From positions 434,001 to 498,000 of the forward strand of contig JALLLS010000015.1 in NCBI GenBank assembly GCA_025094145.1: a stretch of 64,000 nt of DNA. The letters are read 5' to 3'. Within the stretch, counting starts at the first letter, position 1. Each line of letters begins with the position of its first letter. Under the pieces are notes generated by a model. The model saw nothing but the letters and a program-made list of their open reading frames with translations, did no database searches and had not been told where the DNA came from. Shown here one piece after another: positions 35,464 to 48,391 of this stretch. Source of the DNA: Spinellus fusiger. Its lineage: Eukaryota > Mucoromycota > Mucoromycetes > Mucorales > Phycomycetaceae. The translations under genes were made by a program, and so were the position numbers.

Positions 35464-36326
35464 CTAGGCTGTTCTTAGGATAATATGGACACCACTGTCT
35501 GTCCACACTGGCTCGCTTAATTCGCCCACTTGCAGACTAAAGGCTGCATCCTCAAATGGCTTTTGCATCTGTCCACGCTCAAAATGGCCAAGGTCACCCC
35601 CCCGCTTAGCACTTGAACAGTCAGAGTGGTGTGTAGCCAGTGCAGATAAAGTTTCTTCTCCATTCTCAATCTTGCGCTGGTACTCCTTTACTATTTCAAA
35701 GGCTTCTTCTTTTGTGCGCGTAATATTCTCCTGATGAGTTATCAAAAAGAAATAGACAGCCAGTCAGTCAATCAGTCCAGTCAGTCAGTTCAGTCAGTCC
35801 AGTCAGTCAAACAAACAAACAAGCAAGCATAAACACAATGCAAGTGAGTCTCTCTTCTCTTTTGTTGTTGTTGTTGACGTGTACCTCTTTCCAAGAACTG
35901 GGTCTTCTGGATTCTCTGTGTTTAATAAGCAAGTGACTTGCTCGCACTCTTTCATTCTCTCCCATAGGTGGGGCATCCCAGCGACTTTCTTTTGTTATAG
36001 TATTGAAGAAATAGTCTTTGTTGTAGGTCCGTGAGTGACGCATGACCCAATGAGCTGGCAGTTCCTAACAGAGAGACATAAAGACATAAAGACATAAAGG
36101 CATAAAGGCATAAAGGCATAAAAAGAGATATGTAAAGAGAATCAACAGAAAGACATGCAAAGAGAACATGATGACATGATGACATGATGACATGATGACC
36201 ATAGGAAGAAGAGTAGAAAGTTCATGTCTCTTGTCCTTTCTTTCTTTTTCTTTATTGGTAGAGAGTTGGATCTTTCTTATAGATAATCTATACAACAGGA
36301 AGGAGTGGATGACTTACCATGTTCAT
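35464..36326 (-). CDS. ESS1: Pin1/Ess1 WW-domain peptidyl-prolyl isomerase
   Basis: Exons on the minus strand are 36326-36318, 36064-35885 and 35730-35464, giving about 151 residues. The enzyme isomerises phospho-Ser/Thr-Pro bonds, for example in the RNA polymerase II C-terminal domain and in mitotic proteins (family knowledge). The WW domain is at residues 4-38 ([20 protein letters not shown], then [10 protein letters not shown] with both signature Trp). The rotamase domain follows: [18 protein letters not shown] with the phosphate-binding basic residues, a long helix [33 protein letters not shown] with the active-site Cys, and [17 protein letters not shown] ending [10 protein letters not shown]. 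The first exon is only nine bases (MNM) with a perfect GTAAGT donor; it was chosen because the second exon has no ATG before the WW domain. The first intron (253 nt) holds tandem repeats. Confidence 0.88.
36078..36203. repeat. Two minisatellites inside the first Pin1 intron
   Basis: ACATAAAG/GCATAAAG units (10 bp, about five copies, to 36121) and then ATGACATGATG units (10 bp, about four copies, 36169-36199). Both lie within the proposed intron 36065-36317. Confidence 0.85.
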
Positions 36327-36467
36327 TATAACGGCCTATGTCTGTTATGGCAGTATGGTATTATTTTAGTTAAAAGAATACTGTTGTTATTGACAGGAAA
36401 AAATAAAAGAAATATTGCCCACTCAGAAATACACACACACACACACAGATAAACTCTTCTTTTTTCA

Positions 36468-36497
36468 AAAATAATAATAATAATAATAATAATAATG

Positions 36498-36532
<35 letters not shown>

Positions 36533-36556
36533 AACAATAATAACAATAATAATAAC
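36468..36556. repeat. AAT/ATG/AAC triplet repeat
   Basis: Imperfect (AAT)n with interspersed GATAAT and AACAAT units, about 90 bp, upstream of the Pin1 gene. Confidence 0.85.
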
Positions 36557-36967
36557 AAAAAAAAACGCACATTTTTTGGGAAATTCTTTCTTGCCTTGAG
36601 TCTAGTGAGAAAGGTCCAAGAAGACGTTCGGTGCTAATAAGCGTCAAGGAGAAAGAGAGGCAAGGAGGTACAAAGACACAGCTGATGTCATCAAAAGAAA
36701 AAGGAAAATAGTGTCAATAGTCATCGATAGGGTGACTAGCATTTGTTAGAGGGTTATTCAACTAAGTTGTGTGCATAAATTTATAAGAGTGTGCTAGGTA
36801 TTGTAATGTCCTTTTGCACGACAAGATACAATAAGACACACTTGATTATGCTTTTAGATAGTCTGTCTGTAGCATAGGTTTCCATTTTAGTCAGTCAACC
36901 GAGGCTCCATCAATCAATAGGAAAGATGGAGATGAACCAGAAGGCTTGGACCTTTTCTTGGTTAAGA

Positions 36968-37335
36968 GGAAATAGATAGCCTTTAATAATAATATTGAAG
37001 TGTCAGCTACAATTCAACTATTGATATGGTATCTTGGTTAGTTAACGTACAATTCACACTTTATAGACATATATATTCAATTTGTATATTCTATTATTCT
37101 ATTTTACTCTGATGATGATTGCAAATAGAAGAAATTAGAATAAACACCAAATATATCACATGTTAGTATAGACTGCTGCACCTTTATACTATTTTTTAAA
37201 GAGCTATCAATTGCATCAAATACACTACAATTTATCATAAATGTTTTATCCCAGACCATTGACTGTGTAGCTGTTTATTTATCTATACACATGGCTAACT
37301 GCTCATTTCTTGCTTTATTTTTATTTTTATTTTTA
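36968..37335. repeat. Dispersed repeat, copy 1
   Basis: Starts GGAAATAGATAGCCTTTAAT and continues with TGAAGTGTCAGCTACAATTC and TTGGTTAGTTAACGTACAAT. A diverged copy in the same orientation lies at about 61891-62285. Similarity then fades but includes a shared CATCCCAGAC-like block. No ORF, no obvious terminal inverted repeats. It sits about 130 bp before Tc1 element B. Probably a non-autonomous mobile element or a relic of one. Confidence 0.65.
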
Positions 37336-37463
37336 ATATAAAAGTATTTTTATGAAGTTATATTCAGAACAGGCCCAACAGACTGTCATATCTTGATACT
37401 CTTTGTCTGATTCAGAAATGAGGACTGTGACCAGTAAAGAACATAAAATAAAAGATCATAGTA

Positions 37464-38814
37464 CAGCCACACCCAATTAATTTTAATACTTTTGAATATA
37501 AATTTCAGGACGAAATATTTAGGATATGTTCAACATTAAATAAAACACTCCATATTTGATCTAGGACCTCCAAACTTAAGCATCCAAAGCTTAATATCTT
37601 TAATGATTGAAAATGAAAATGAAAAAATAATATAGTTAATATTTTTTATGGTCTCCTTTAGCATCAATAACTGTCTGGCATCTGTCTGTCATACTTTTCA
37701 TTTGTTGTTATGCAAGTTCAACACTGACTTTCTCCCACTCCTCTGCAAGTAGAGCCTTCAAACTTTCTACATTGGTAATAGATACCCCTATTTTTTCAAT
37801 TTGTCTTTCCAAGGCCCACCAGGTGTGTTCAATTATGTTTAAGTCAGGATTTTGTGCGGGCCAGTACTCAAAGCCATAAATCTGATGCGTCTCATTCTAC
37901 CATATGGCATAGGCCCTAGTATGACAGATAGCACTATCTTATTGTAACAGAAGACCTCTGTTCTATTTCTGATGCAATTCCATGAACCAAAGATGGATCT
38001 CACCAGCCAAAATATTGATATATTTGCCTTAGTTTACAGTGCCATCAACAAAGACTAACGGGACACATCTATCTTCTCAAAAACAGCTCCAGATCATGAC
38101 CCCACCGCCACCAAACTTCGGTGTTGGAACACTATGATTAATATCATACCTTTCTCCAATTTTTCTGATGACAAGGGCACCTCTATTGGTCTCTTTCACG
38201 GTGTACTTGAACTCATCAGACCAGACGAAGCCTTTCCACTGGTCGTTTGTCCAATTGACATGTTCTTTAGCCCAACAAAGCCGTTTCTCTTTGTGTTATT
38301 TAATTAAGGCTGGCTTGTGGTCTACAGAAATAGATCCAAACCCCAACTGATTGTAGTAACTGATAAGGGTGTTTCTACATACACACCTGAATCTTCAACA
38401 TTTCCAATTTCAACTGATTCTATGAGGCAAATGGGTCCTCTCTAATGACCTTTTCCAGGTGTCTGAGGTCCCTCTCACTGGCTTTTTTATGTTTTCCGTG
38501 ACTCTTTAAACACAATGGTAACTCATGTTCTTTGATGTTTCTGATACTATTTTGAACTGTGGGCTTTTTCATTTCAACTACGTTTGTAGTGACAGTCAAT
38601 TTTAATCCAGCCTTCAACAGGTAATAAATATCCCATCATATTCTATATTTTGCCTTTTCATATTTTCCATGAGTGTGAGCTTCTGAATATCTATCTGACA
38701 TGTTGTGTTGGTTTAATAACATTTGGAATGAAAAAGAATTTTATACAAAAAAAACTCTTTCTTTTTTTTTTAAATTTTTTTTTGGTAAGTATGAAATTCA
38801 CTTGGGTGTGGCTG
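37464..38814 (-). mobile_element. Tc1/mariner element B, decayed
   Basis: 1351 bp bounded by inverted repeats beginning CAGCCACACCCAA at both ends, with TA immediately outside each end (37462-37463 and 38815-38816), the classic Tc1 target duplication. The transposase is read from the minus strand: the helix-turn-helix part lies at 38420-38617 (VQNSIRNIKEHELPLCLKSH), and near 37820-37870 the reverse strand reads EYWPAQNPDLNIIEHTW, the conserved end of the DDE domain. Several stops and frameshifts interrupt the frame, so no active enzyme is encoded. Sequence is closest to element C among the four elements here. Confidence 0.9.
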
Positions 38815-39141
38815 TATAAGAGATGCCTGGCTTTTAGGGATTAAAATAGAATGGACATTAGCATTTATTCAGTAGATAAGATGTATTCTCCGACATTTTT
38901 TTAGGGAGACGCTTGTCTCTCAATGCCTATACAGTGAGTGGATCATAGTATACAGAAAAGGAAAGATCAGTGGGGATATATGTAAGAAAATAAGGTGTAA
39001 AATATCAGAGCTATAGAAAAGAAGGCATACACAGATAGCAAGCATAGAACAATAAATCCATGAGAAGGAGAGAAAGAGAAAGAGAGAGAAAGAGACTAGA
39101 GAGCGAGAAAAGAGAAAAGAGAATAAAGGTGAATAAAAAGG

Positions 39142-39376
39142 ATAAGAATAAGAATAAGAATAAGAATAAGAATAAGAATAAGAATAAGAATAAGAATAAG
39201 AATAAGAATAAGAATAAGAATAAGAATAAGAATAAGAATAAGAATAAGAATAAGAATAAGAATAAGAATAAAAAGAATAAGAATAAGAATAAGAATAAGA
39301 ATAAGAATAAGAATAAGAATAAGAATAAAAAGAATAAGAATAAGAATAAAAAGAATAAGAATAAGAATAAAAATAA
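39142..39376. repeat. AAGAAT hexamer satellite at the 3' end of the HMG gene
   Basis: About 38 units of AATAAG/AAGAAT with three internal AAAAAG variants. It ends three bases before the stop codon of the HMG gene, so on the minus strand it is transcribed as the start of the 3' UTR (TTCTTA repeats). Confidence 0.95.
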
Positions 39377-39378
39377 AA

Positions 39379-41090
39379 CTATGAAGGTGTCCATTTCATG
39401 GGCATGTTTCCTGTTAGATCGTTGGGTGACATTCCATTGACAGGTGCTGAAGGTGATCTGGCTTCTGGTGAAAGAGAAGAATCCTCACTATTCCATCGCA
39501 TATTTCTTCGTCGAGTATTGTAAAAGGGCTTTACTGGACTCGCCTGTTTTGCTTGTCGAGGAGAAACGCGTCTTGTACTTTGTTGAGGATAAGACGTAGA
39601 ATTTCCTTTGATTGAATTGTAACAAGAGCGTGCACGCGATCGCTTGGACTGATTGCCTTTGACAGAAACAGGTGGGTTGGTGTGGTACTTTGCGCTTTGA
39701 GGACTGCTGTTATTGTTGCCACTCTCGAAGGATGCTTTGGAGCGAGTGTTGGTGCGGTTGGAGTTCTATAGTGTGTTACAGTGTGAGATACTATGCAGGA
39801 GGATAGAGTAGAGTATACATAGAATATAGAGTGTAGACTATAGAATAAAATAGAATAGCATAACAACAACAACAACAACAACAAGATAACAGACTGGAGA
39901 GACATTGGAAGCATAAATACTTACATGAACACTCCTTAGCTGTGTTGTATAAGGGCCTTCCGGACTGCTTGTACTGCTTGATCCTATCTTGCTACTCTCA
40001 TTGTCTCCTGAACTGCCATTACTGGTGCCATTTCCACCACTATTGGAACTGGATCCTGACATACTGTCGCTATCAAAGTCAATAAGGAAGACATAAAGAT
40101 AGGCAGGCTTACCTTCTATTAAAGACCCGCTTTGGTCTTTTCCCTGTCCGTCCCAGAAGTCGGTTCACAGTTCCTTGTTTTACCATAAAGTCTTTAAGAT
40201 AGTTCTGGTATTTCTAGACCACATTAAGCAAACATACTCTTTTCATGCCATGGTACTACCTTGTGATCAGATGTCTGTTGGTATATTTCCAGTGCAGAAA
40301 CATATTCATCCTTGGCACGCATGGCAGTTCTCTCATAGGCCTGCTTGTCTTCATGGCTGAGATTCTTCCATTGGTCTCCTACGAGTTTAGCGATATCAGC
40401 AAAACTCATGCTTTGATCTTTCAGTTGAGCTCTTGTGTTATTAGAGAACATAATGTAAGCAGAGGGTGGCTTGATAGGCGCATGAACATCCACCTTTGGA
40501 TGACGCCGGTATTTACGTTTTGGTAGGTTAGAGGATCGGACATCTCCTGAATCTTCATCATTTGAAGAAGAGTTGCTGTTTCTCATGACAGCTGGAGAGG
40601 ATTGTTGTGAGGGTGGAGGGGCAGGAGCGGGTGGCAAAGGATTTTCGGCACCAGACATGTTTTCAGATAGCTTTGATGAACTCATCGAGCCATAGCCACT
40701 GGATGAGCTACTATTACCAGATACACTGTTTTCGCATCCACTGCCGCTTGTATTTCCGTGGTGTTCTGTAATGATGTCCCTTTGGTTGTTGACTCTTTGG
40801 TGGTGCAATAACATATTATTATTGTTGTTGCTGATGGGAGATAAGACAGAACGCATGAAAATGGAAGGTTCTATGTACAAAAAAAAGAGGGAGAGGGAGA
40901 GACGACATTAGTCTCTTTCTTTCTCTTTCTTTCTCTCTTTTAACCAAGCACAAAACACACTTACTTTGACGAAAGACATTAATCTCCAAGGGTTGATGCC
41001 TTGGAATGCCTTGTGCATAAGCAATTTCACGCTGAATGACCTATGTATAAAAAGAGAAAAAAAAGACAAAGCCATGTGTTAATGATAAAC

Positions 41091-41121
<31 letters not shown>

Positions 41122-41579
41122 CAAAACAAAACACAAAGAGATGATGGAGGTGATAGATGCCATAAAGACCATGGGATGCCTACCCTTCGATGTCCTCTCT
41201 TTACTTCCATAAAAATCATGTCATCTTCTGTGATTTCATATAGCTGAAAAACACAAGATTAGGTACTATTACAATTGCCAAAAGAACTCTAATGATAACA
41301 GGTGTGACTATGACTATGCTATTGAAGAGAGTGGATGAAGAAGGTCTTTGTTTTGATAAGAATGTTGTTTCTCCCCCCCTACTGTACATTAGAGATAGAA
41401 AAGAAAAGAAAAACATTTGTGTGTGTATTTACCGATGGAAGTGACTCAAATCCTTCAGATATAAATGCTAGAAGATACTGAGGAAGTTTGCAACATTCTA
41501 AGAACTCTTTAATTTTGCAATGGCCATTATTGTTTATGTTGAATACAGTTGCTGATTCCTCCATTCTAAATGAATCCAT
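39379..41579 (-). CDS. SAM-domain plus HMG-box transcription factor, seven exons
   Basis: Exons are 41579-41433, 41243-41184, 41040-40965, 40870-40260, 40213-40113, 40069-39925 and 39765-39379, joining in phase to about 508 residues. Residues 20-90 form a SAM domain: KIKEFLECCKLPQYLLAFIS, LYEITEDDMIFMEVKRGHRR, IQREIAYAQGIP. A Ser/Asn/Pro-rich linker leads to a basic stretch (PKRKYRRHPKVD) and an HMG box at about 240-320: APIKPPSAYIMFSNNTRAQL, FADIAKLVGDQWKNLS, KQAYERTAMRAKDEYVSALE. The rest is Ser/Arg/Asn-rich. HMG boxes of this single, sequence-specific type bend DNA at AACAAT-like sites; SAM domains mediate protein association. Such SAM-HMG proteins occur in several fungal groups, but I know no firm function. 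The ATG at 41579 is directly preceded by a CCAG acceptor, so an untranslated or coding upstream exon may exist. Intron 2 contains an AAAAC pentamer repeat. Confidence 0.85.
41095..41133. repeat. AAAAC pentamer repeat in an HMG-gene intron
   Basis: Seven to eight AAAAC units within the intron between exons 2 and 3 of the SAM-HMG gene. Confidence 0.9.
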
Positions 41580-42151
41580 TCTGGAAGAACACACACAGAA
41601 GGTTGGAAATTTAATCAATAGGCTCAAGAGAGAAATGAGGAAAATAAGCGTAGAAGAGTGAAATCCAAGAATACCAAATGTTCAACAAAATTAATACACA
41701 TAGATGACATACAAGGTTATGTACTGATAAAAGATACTCGGTTGTATAGACGGGAGAAATGAGAATAAAAGTAACAAGACTACTGAGCCTATTTATACAA
41801 ATGTATATTGAAATATAACTATCTTAAACCTTTTTTTGTTCTTTACGATTTCTGGAAGTTTCTGAATGCAGCCGTCTACCTTTTTCTGTCTATTCTCTGC
41901 CTGTCTATTTTATTGTTCCCTGCCATGTCACTATAGAAGACGGCACTAATGGTCAATAGAACCTTGAATTGCTTTATTCGTAAACTTCCTATATTCTCTC
42001 CCTGAAATTGCGCATTGCTTCTATCCTTTCATTCACCATTTTTCATAAAGTTCATTTCCAACAACCCATATTTCAAATGATTTGAGTCCAAGCATTTGCC
42101 CGATTTAGAAATAAGAGAGATAGTAATCGAAAGAAAATGGACTTTTCTCGA

Positions 42152-44893
<2,742 letters not shown>

Positions 44894-45105
44894 GGTATAG
44901 AACAGGATTCATGGCAAAGATACCACCAACACTCTTCACTGAGGCGATGTGACTGCTATCTACACTAACAGTCACACTTTCCTCCTGTCGCTAGTGATTT
45001 GGCATGAGCAAGGTGCACTTTTTTCTACAGACACGTTCTGTATATTTGTATGATTATGATTAGTATGAGTACTAACATCGGAACACACACAAACACACAC
45101 ATATA

Positions 45106-47780
45106 CAGTCGTAAAACATTAGAAAGTATACGATTTTCATTTTTTGAAATTCTGAGAAAAAACTTGCTTTATGCATGGATAGGCTACGACCTCAAAACAC
45201 ATACTAATGACTTCAAATTCAACACAAAGTTATTTTAACATACAGTATATAGTAATATATATATATATAAGTTTTTATTTAATATTTTGTTGGGCTACCT
45301 TTGGCATCAATGACTGCCTGGCAGCGATCCTTCATTGAGCCAACTAAACGTTCGGCAAGATCAACGTGGATATTTCTCCAAGCTTCTTCTAAAGCTGTCT
45401 TGAGCTCATCGATATTTTTGATACCGGCCCTCTTGTCATTGATAAGCTTATCAAGACAGCTCCAGAGATGTTCAATGGGGTTGAGATCAGGACTTTGGGC
45501 AGGCCAGTAATCAAAGCGCCTAATTACATGTGTGTTTTTCCACCATGTTGTATAGCCACCTGTATGGCAGCCAGCCCCATCCTATTGGAATATAAAGTCC
45601 TTATCCTCCTTCTCATTCAATTCAATGAACCATGACAGAAATTTTCCTGTCAAAATGTTGACATATATGTCCTGATTTACAGTGCCATCAACAAAGACCA
45701 AAGGCCCAAATCCACTCGCCCAGAAACATCTCCAGATCATTATGCTACCTTTCCCCTATTTGGCTGTAGGTATAATATGAGCAGCCTTATACCTCTCTCC
45801 TATCTTTCGAATCACTCTGGCTCTTCCCTGGTAACTCTCTACTTCAAACCGTGGCTCATCAGACTATACAATGCGTCTCTAGTCATCAGGAGTCCAATTG
45901 ACCCGTTCCTTCGCTCAACAAAGTCTTTTCTTCCTATGTTTTCTTCAGACAACCTTGGCTTGTGTGCTTTAAAATAAGAATCATGCCCAATATGGTATAT
46001 GTATTTGATGAATGTTGCACTACAGATGATTATCTGATGTGCCCTAAGTTCAAAATTTATGAAGTTATAGTAGGCAAATGGGTTGCCTCTTAGAATGGCC
46101 TCAAGTCATCTGACGTCTCTCTAGTTTAATTTTTTTGGTGCACCAGAACTAGGTCTTGGTAGAAGTGTACCATTAGTCTTGATTCTACTAATAATATTCT
46201 GGACAGTGGACTTGCTAATGCCAATGACCTTTGAAATGCTACCCATGGAGTATTTTTCTTTTTAAAGCCAACAAACACCCCATTACTCTCTTTCTTCAAG
46301 ATTATTATAAACACTTGAGTTTCTAGTTGAGGGTTCTACGTTTGACATTTGAGATTGCTTAATAGAATATGATTCTGTGGTAAAAAGAAGAAGAATCATG
46401 TTTAAAAATGTATTTTTTTTGTATGGAAGTCACTGACTTCAATTTTATTTACACGCACAACCTATCAGAAGGAGGGAGGAAGGCGAGAGAAAAAAAAGAT
46501 ATATCTATAGAAGGGTAAAATAAAACAAGAAAAAGGAAAACAACTACAGATCAGTGTCTATTTCTTGCTCTTCTGCTAGAGTAGTCGCCAAAGAGACTGC
46601 ACGTTGGGCTACCACAGGGGGGTAGAAAAGGCTCATCATCAAAAATAAGTCTCCAATGGGCTCTCCAAATGGCTAGTAAAATTGAACTAATAATTTGGCA
46701 AGAGTACATAGACTCATGTGCATTTTCGTATGGAAAAGATAATGCAAAAAGAGCATCGGAAATGGTTAAGAAGGTAGGTACATGTCCAAATTGAGACGAC
46801 CAGACATCAAACCAAACCTGCCACCTGGGTGGGCATTGGAATAAGAAGTGAAGAGGATCTTCAACAGGGTGGTTGCACAAGGGACAAGAGCTGGAAGCAA
46901 AAACTGCAGGAACAAGAGAGTGGAGTCGTTGGCGGCAAGGTAGTTTACCATGAAGTAGGCGAAACCACACATTGCGTGCCGAGTGTTGTATTGGAAAGTG
47001 CCAGAATTCCTTCCACTGTAATGCTGTGAGAGGATGGCTGAAGGAAGGAACTGCTTGAGCAGGCAAAGCCAGGCGACGGAAAGAGCGAGAGCTCAATTTG
47101 TGAATAGGAATATTTCCTAATTTCAGGCAGCTCACCACTGGGCAAAGATCGTAGATCCCTGGTCTATGTTCATCAGAATCAACCGTCAGGGGAGGAAGAC
47201 AACATCTCACTAGCAGAGCAGCTAAGAGAATTTTCCTTCTAGCATGGGCACAACGAAGACGGTGAATCAAGCGGGGGGCTACTTGTAAATCTGCTACTGG
47301 CTTCCATCGAAGTTCCTGTAGAGATGGATCAAAGAAAAATACATCTTTGACCAGAAGTTTTCGGTATCTGGGAGAGTCTTTAAATGTCTCTGAGTTTACT
47401 TGCCAAACATCCTTCAATGGTAAAGTCAAGCATGTGGTTGGTGACAGAGAACAATCAAAGAGAGACCGGGGCAAGGCATCCATGGCTTTAAGCAAAGTGG
47501 CTAGAGAATTGAGGCCATTTTGCAAAAAGAAAGGGCAAGAAGACGGAAAGAAAAGTGGGATAAGATAGTCACCAACATTGCACAGAGACTGAAGAACATG
47601 TCTGATGTAGACAGTAGTAAAAGAGCCACTGGCACGAGGTGAAAGTAAAGGTGCAAGCCAACGCCATTGCAGTGCTAATTGCTGTCTAGGTGGATCCAAT
47701 AGACCCAATCCTCCTTTACCCTTGGGTGTTTAAAAATGTATGAATTATGGGGTCGTATACTTTCTAATGTTGTGTGACTG
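45106..47780 (-). mobile_element. Tc1/mariner element C, decayed and split by a LINE
   Basis: The left end at 45106 begins CAGTCGTAAAACATTAGAAA after a TA; the right end at 47780 is the inverse (TTTCTAATGTTGTGTGACTG), so the inverted repeats match apart from a few bases; the right TA has mutated to TT. Transposase sequence runs on the minus strand over about 45290-46320, with PDLNPIEHLW-like sequence near 45470 and a C-terminal-to-N-terminal order consistent with the minus strand, but stops break the frame. Between 46414 and 47726 the element is interrupted by a LINE. Excluding the LINE and one target copy its length is about 1.35 kb, as in elements B and D. Confidence 0.88.
46414..47726 (-). 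mobile_element. 5'-truncated LINE (non-LTR retrotransposon) inside element C
   Basis: Flanked by a 15-bp direct repeat TGTTTAAAAATGTAT at 46399-46413 and 47727-47741, a target-site duplication. The 3' end is at the left: on the minus strand it ends in a short A8 tract. A 385-codon frame (47708-46551) encodes the C-terminal part of a reverse transcriptase polyprotein, including a zf-RVT-like module (NVWFRLLHGKLPCRQRL, then CPLCNHPVEDPLHFLFQCP). The polymerase domain and endonuclease are missing through 5' truncation, so it cannot move by itself. The long intact frame suggests a fairly young insertion. Its C-terminal sequence differs from the LINE at 57-60 kb, so two LINE families are present. 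Confidence 0.85.
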
Positions 47781-48182
47781 TTAAATATACAGGTAGGATG
47801 TAGGGTCCGGTTCATTGAACTCAAATGGATTTCTCTCTCTCTCTCTCATAGAGAAGGGTCTATTGTTGTATGTTGTATACTATGATGTGTTAGAATGAAC
47901 ACTTGCTGGGTGTGATTTGATTCCTTTTACAGTAAGGTCTGTACTTTGGTGTGGCACTTCATTCTTTGTTCTATAAGCCATGTGCAATACTATAACGTGG
48001 CCTGATCTGTGGGTCAAAGGTAAATATCTCAAAAGGGTAAAAAATGTCCCTGATGCAGCAACAGATCTAATTTAATAAGGCATGAAGGTACGATCTTTCC
48101 AAGGTAGCTGGGGTGACTGGGGGCAATAAGAGTCATTAAAGTAGTCTGTATGGAATGAACTATTCGAGCTATTCTCGCTAGT

Positions 48183-48391
48183 AGATATATGAGATATATG
48201 AGATATATGAGATATATGAGATATATGAGATATATTAGATATATGAGATATATTAGATATATGAGATATATTAGATATATGAGATATATTAGATATATGA
48301 GATATATTAGATATATGAGATATATGAGATATATGAGATATATTAGATATATGAGATATATGAGATATATGAAATATATGAGATATATTAG
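48183..48391. repeat. 9-bp minisatellite AGATATATG / AGATATATT
   Basis: About 23 tandem units alternate between AGATATATG and AGATATATT. The pattern of alternation is itself semi-regular in the middle of the array. All frames are open through it, giving spurious ORFs. Confidence 0.95.

Noticed and set aside
39011..39440. Lys/Asn- and Phe/Leu-rich ORFs of about 126 codons on both strands
   Set aside because: Pure translations of the AAGAAT satellite.
48183..48391. CRISPR array
   Set aside because: No spacers; contiguous tandem units in a eukaryotic genome.
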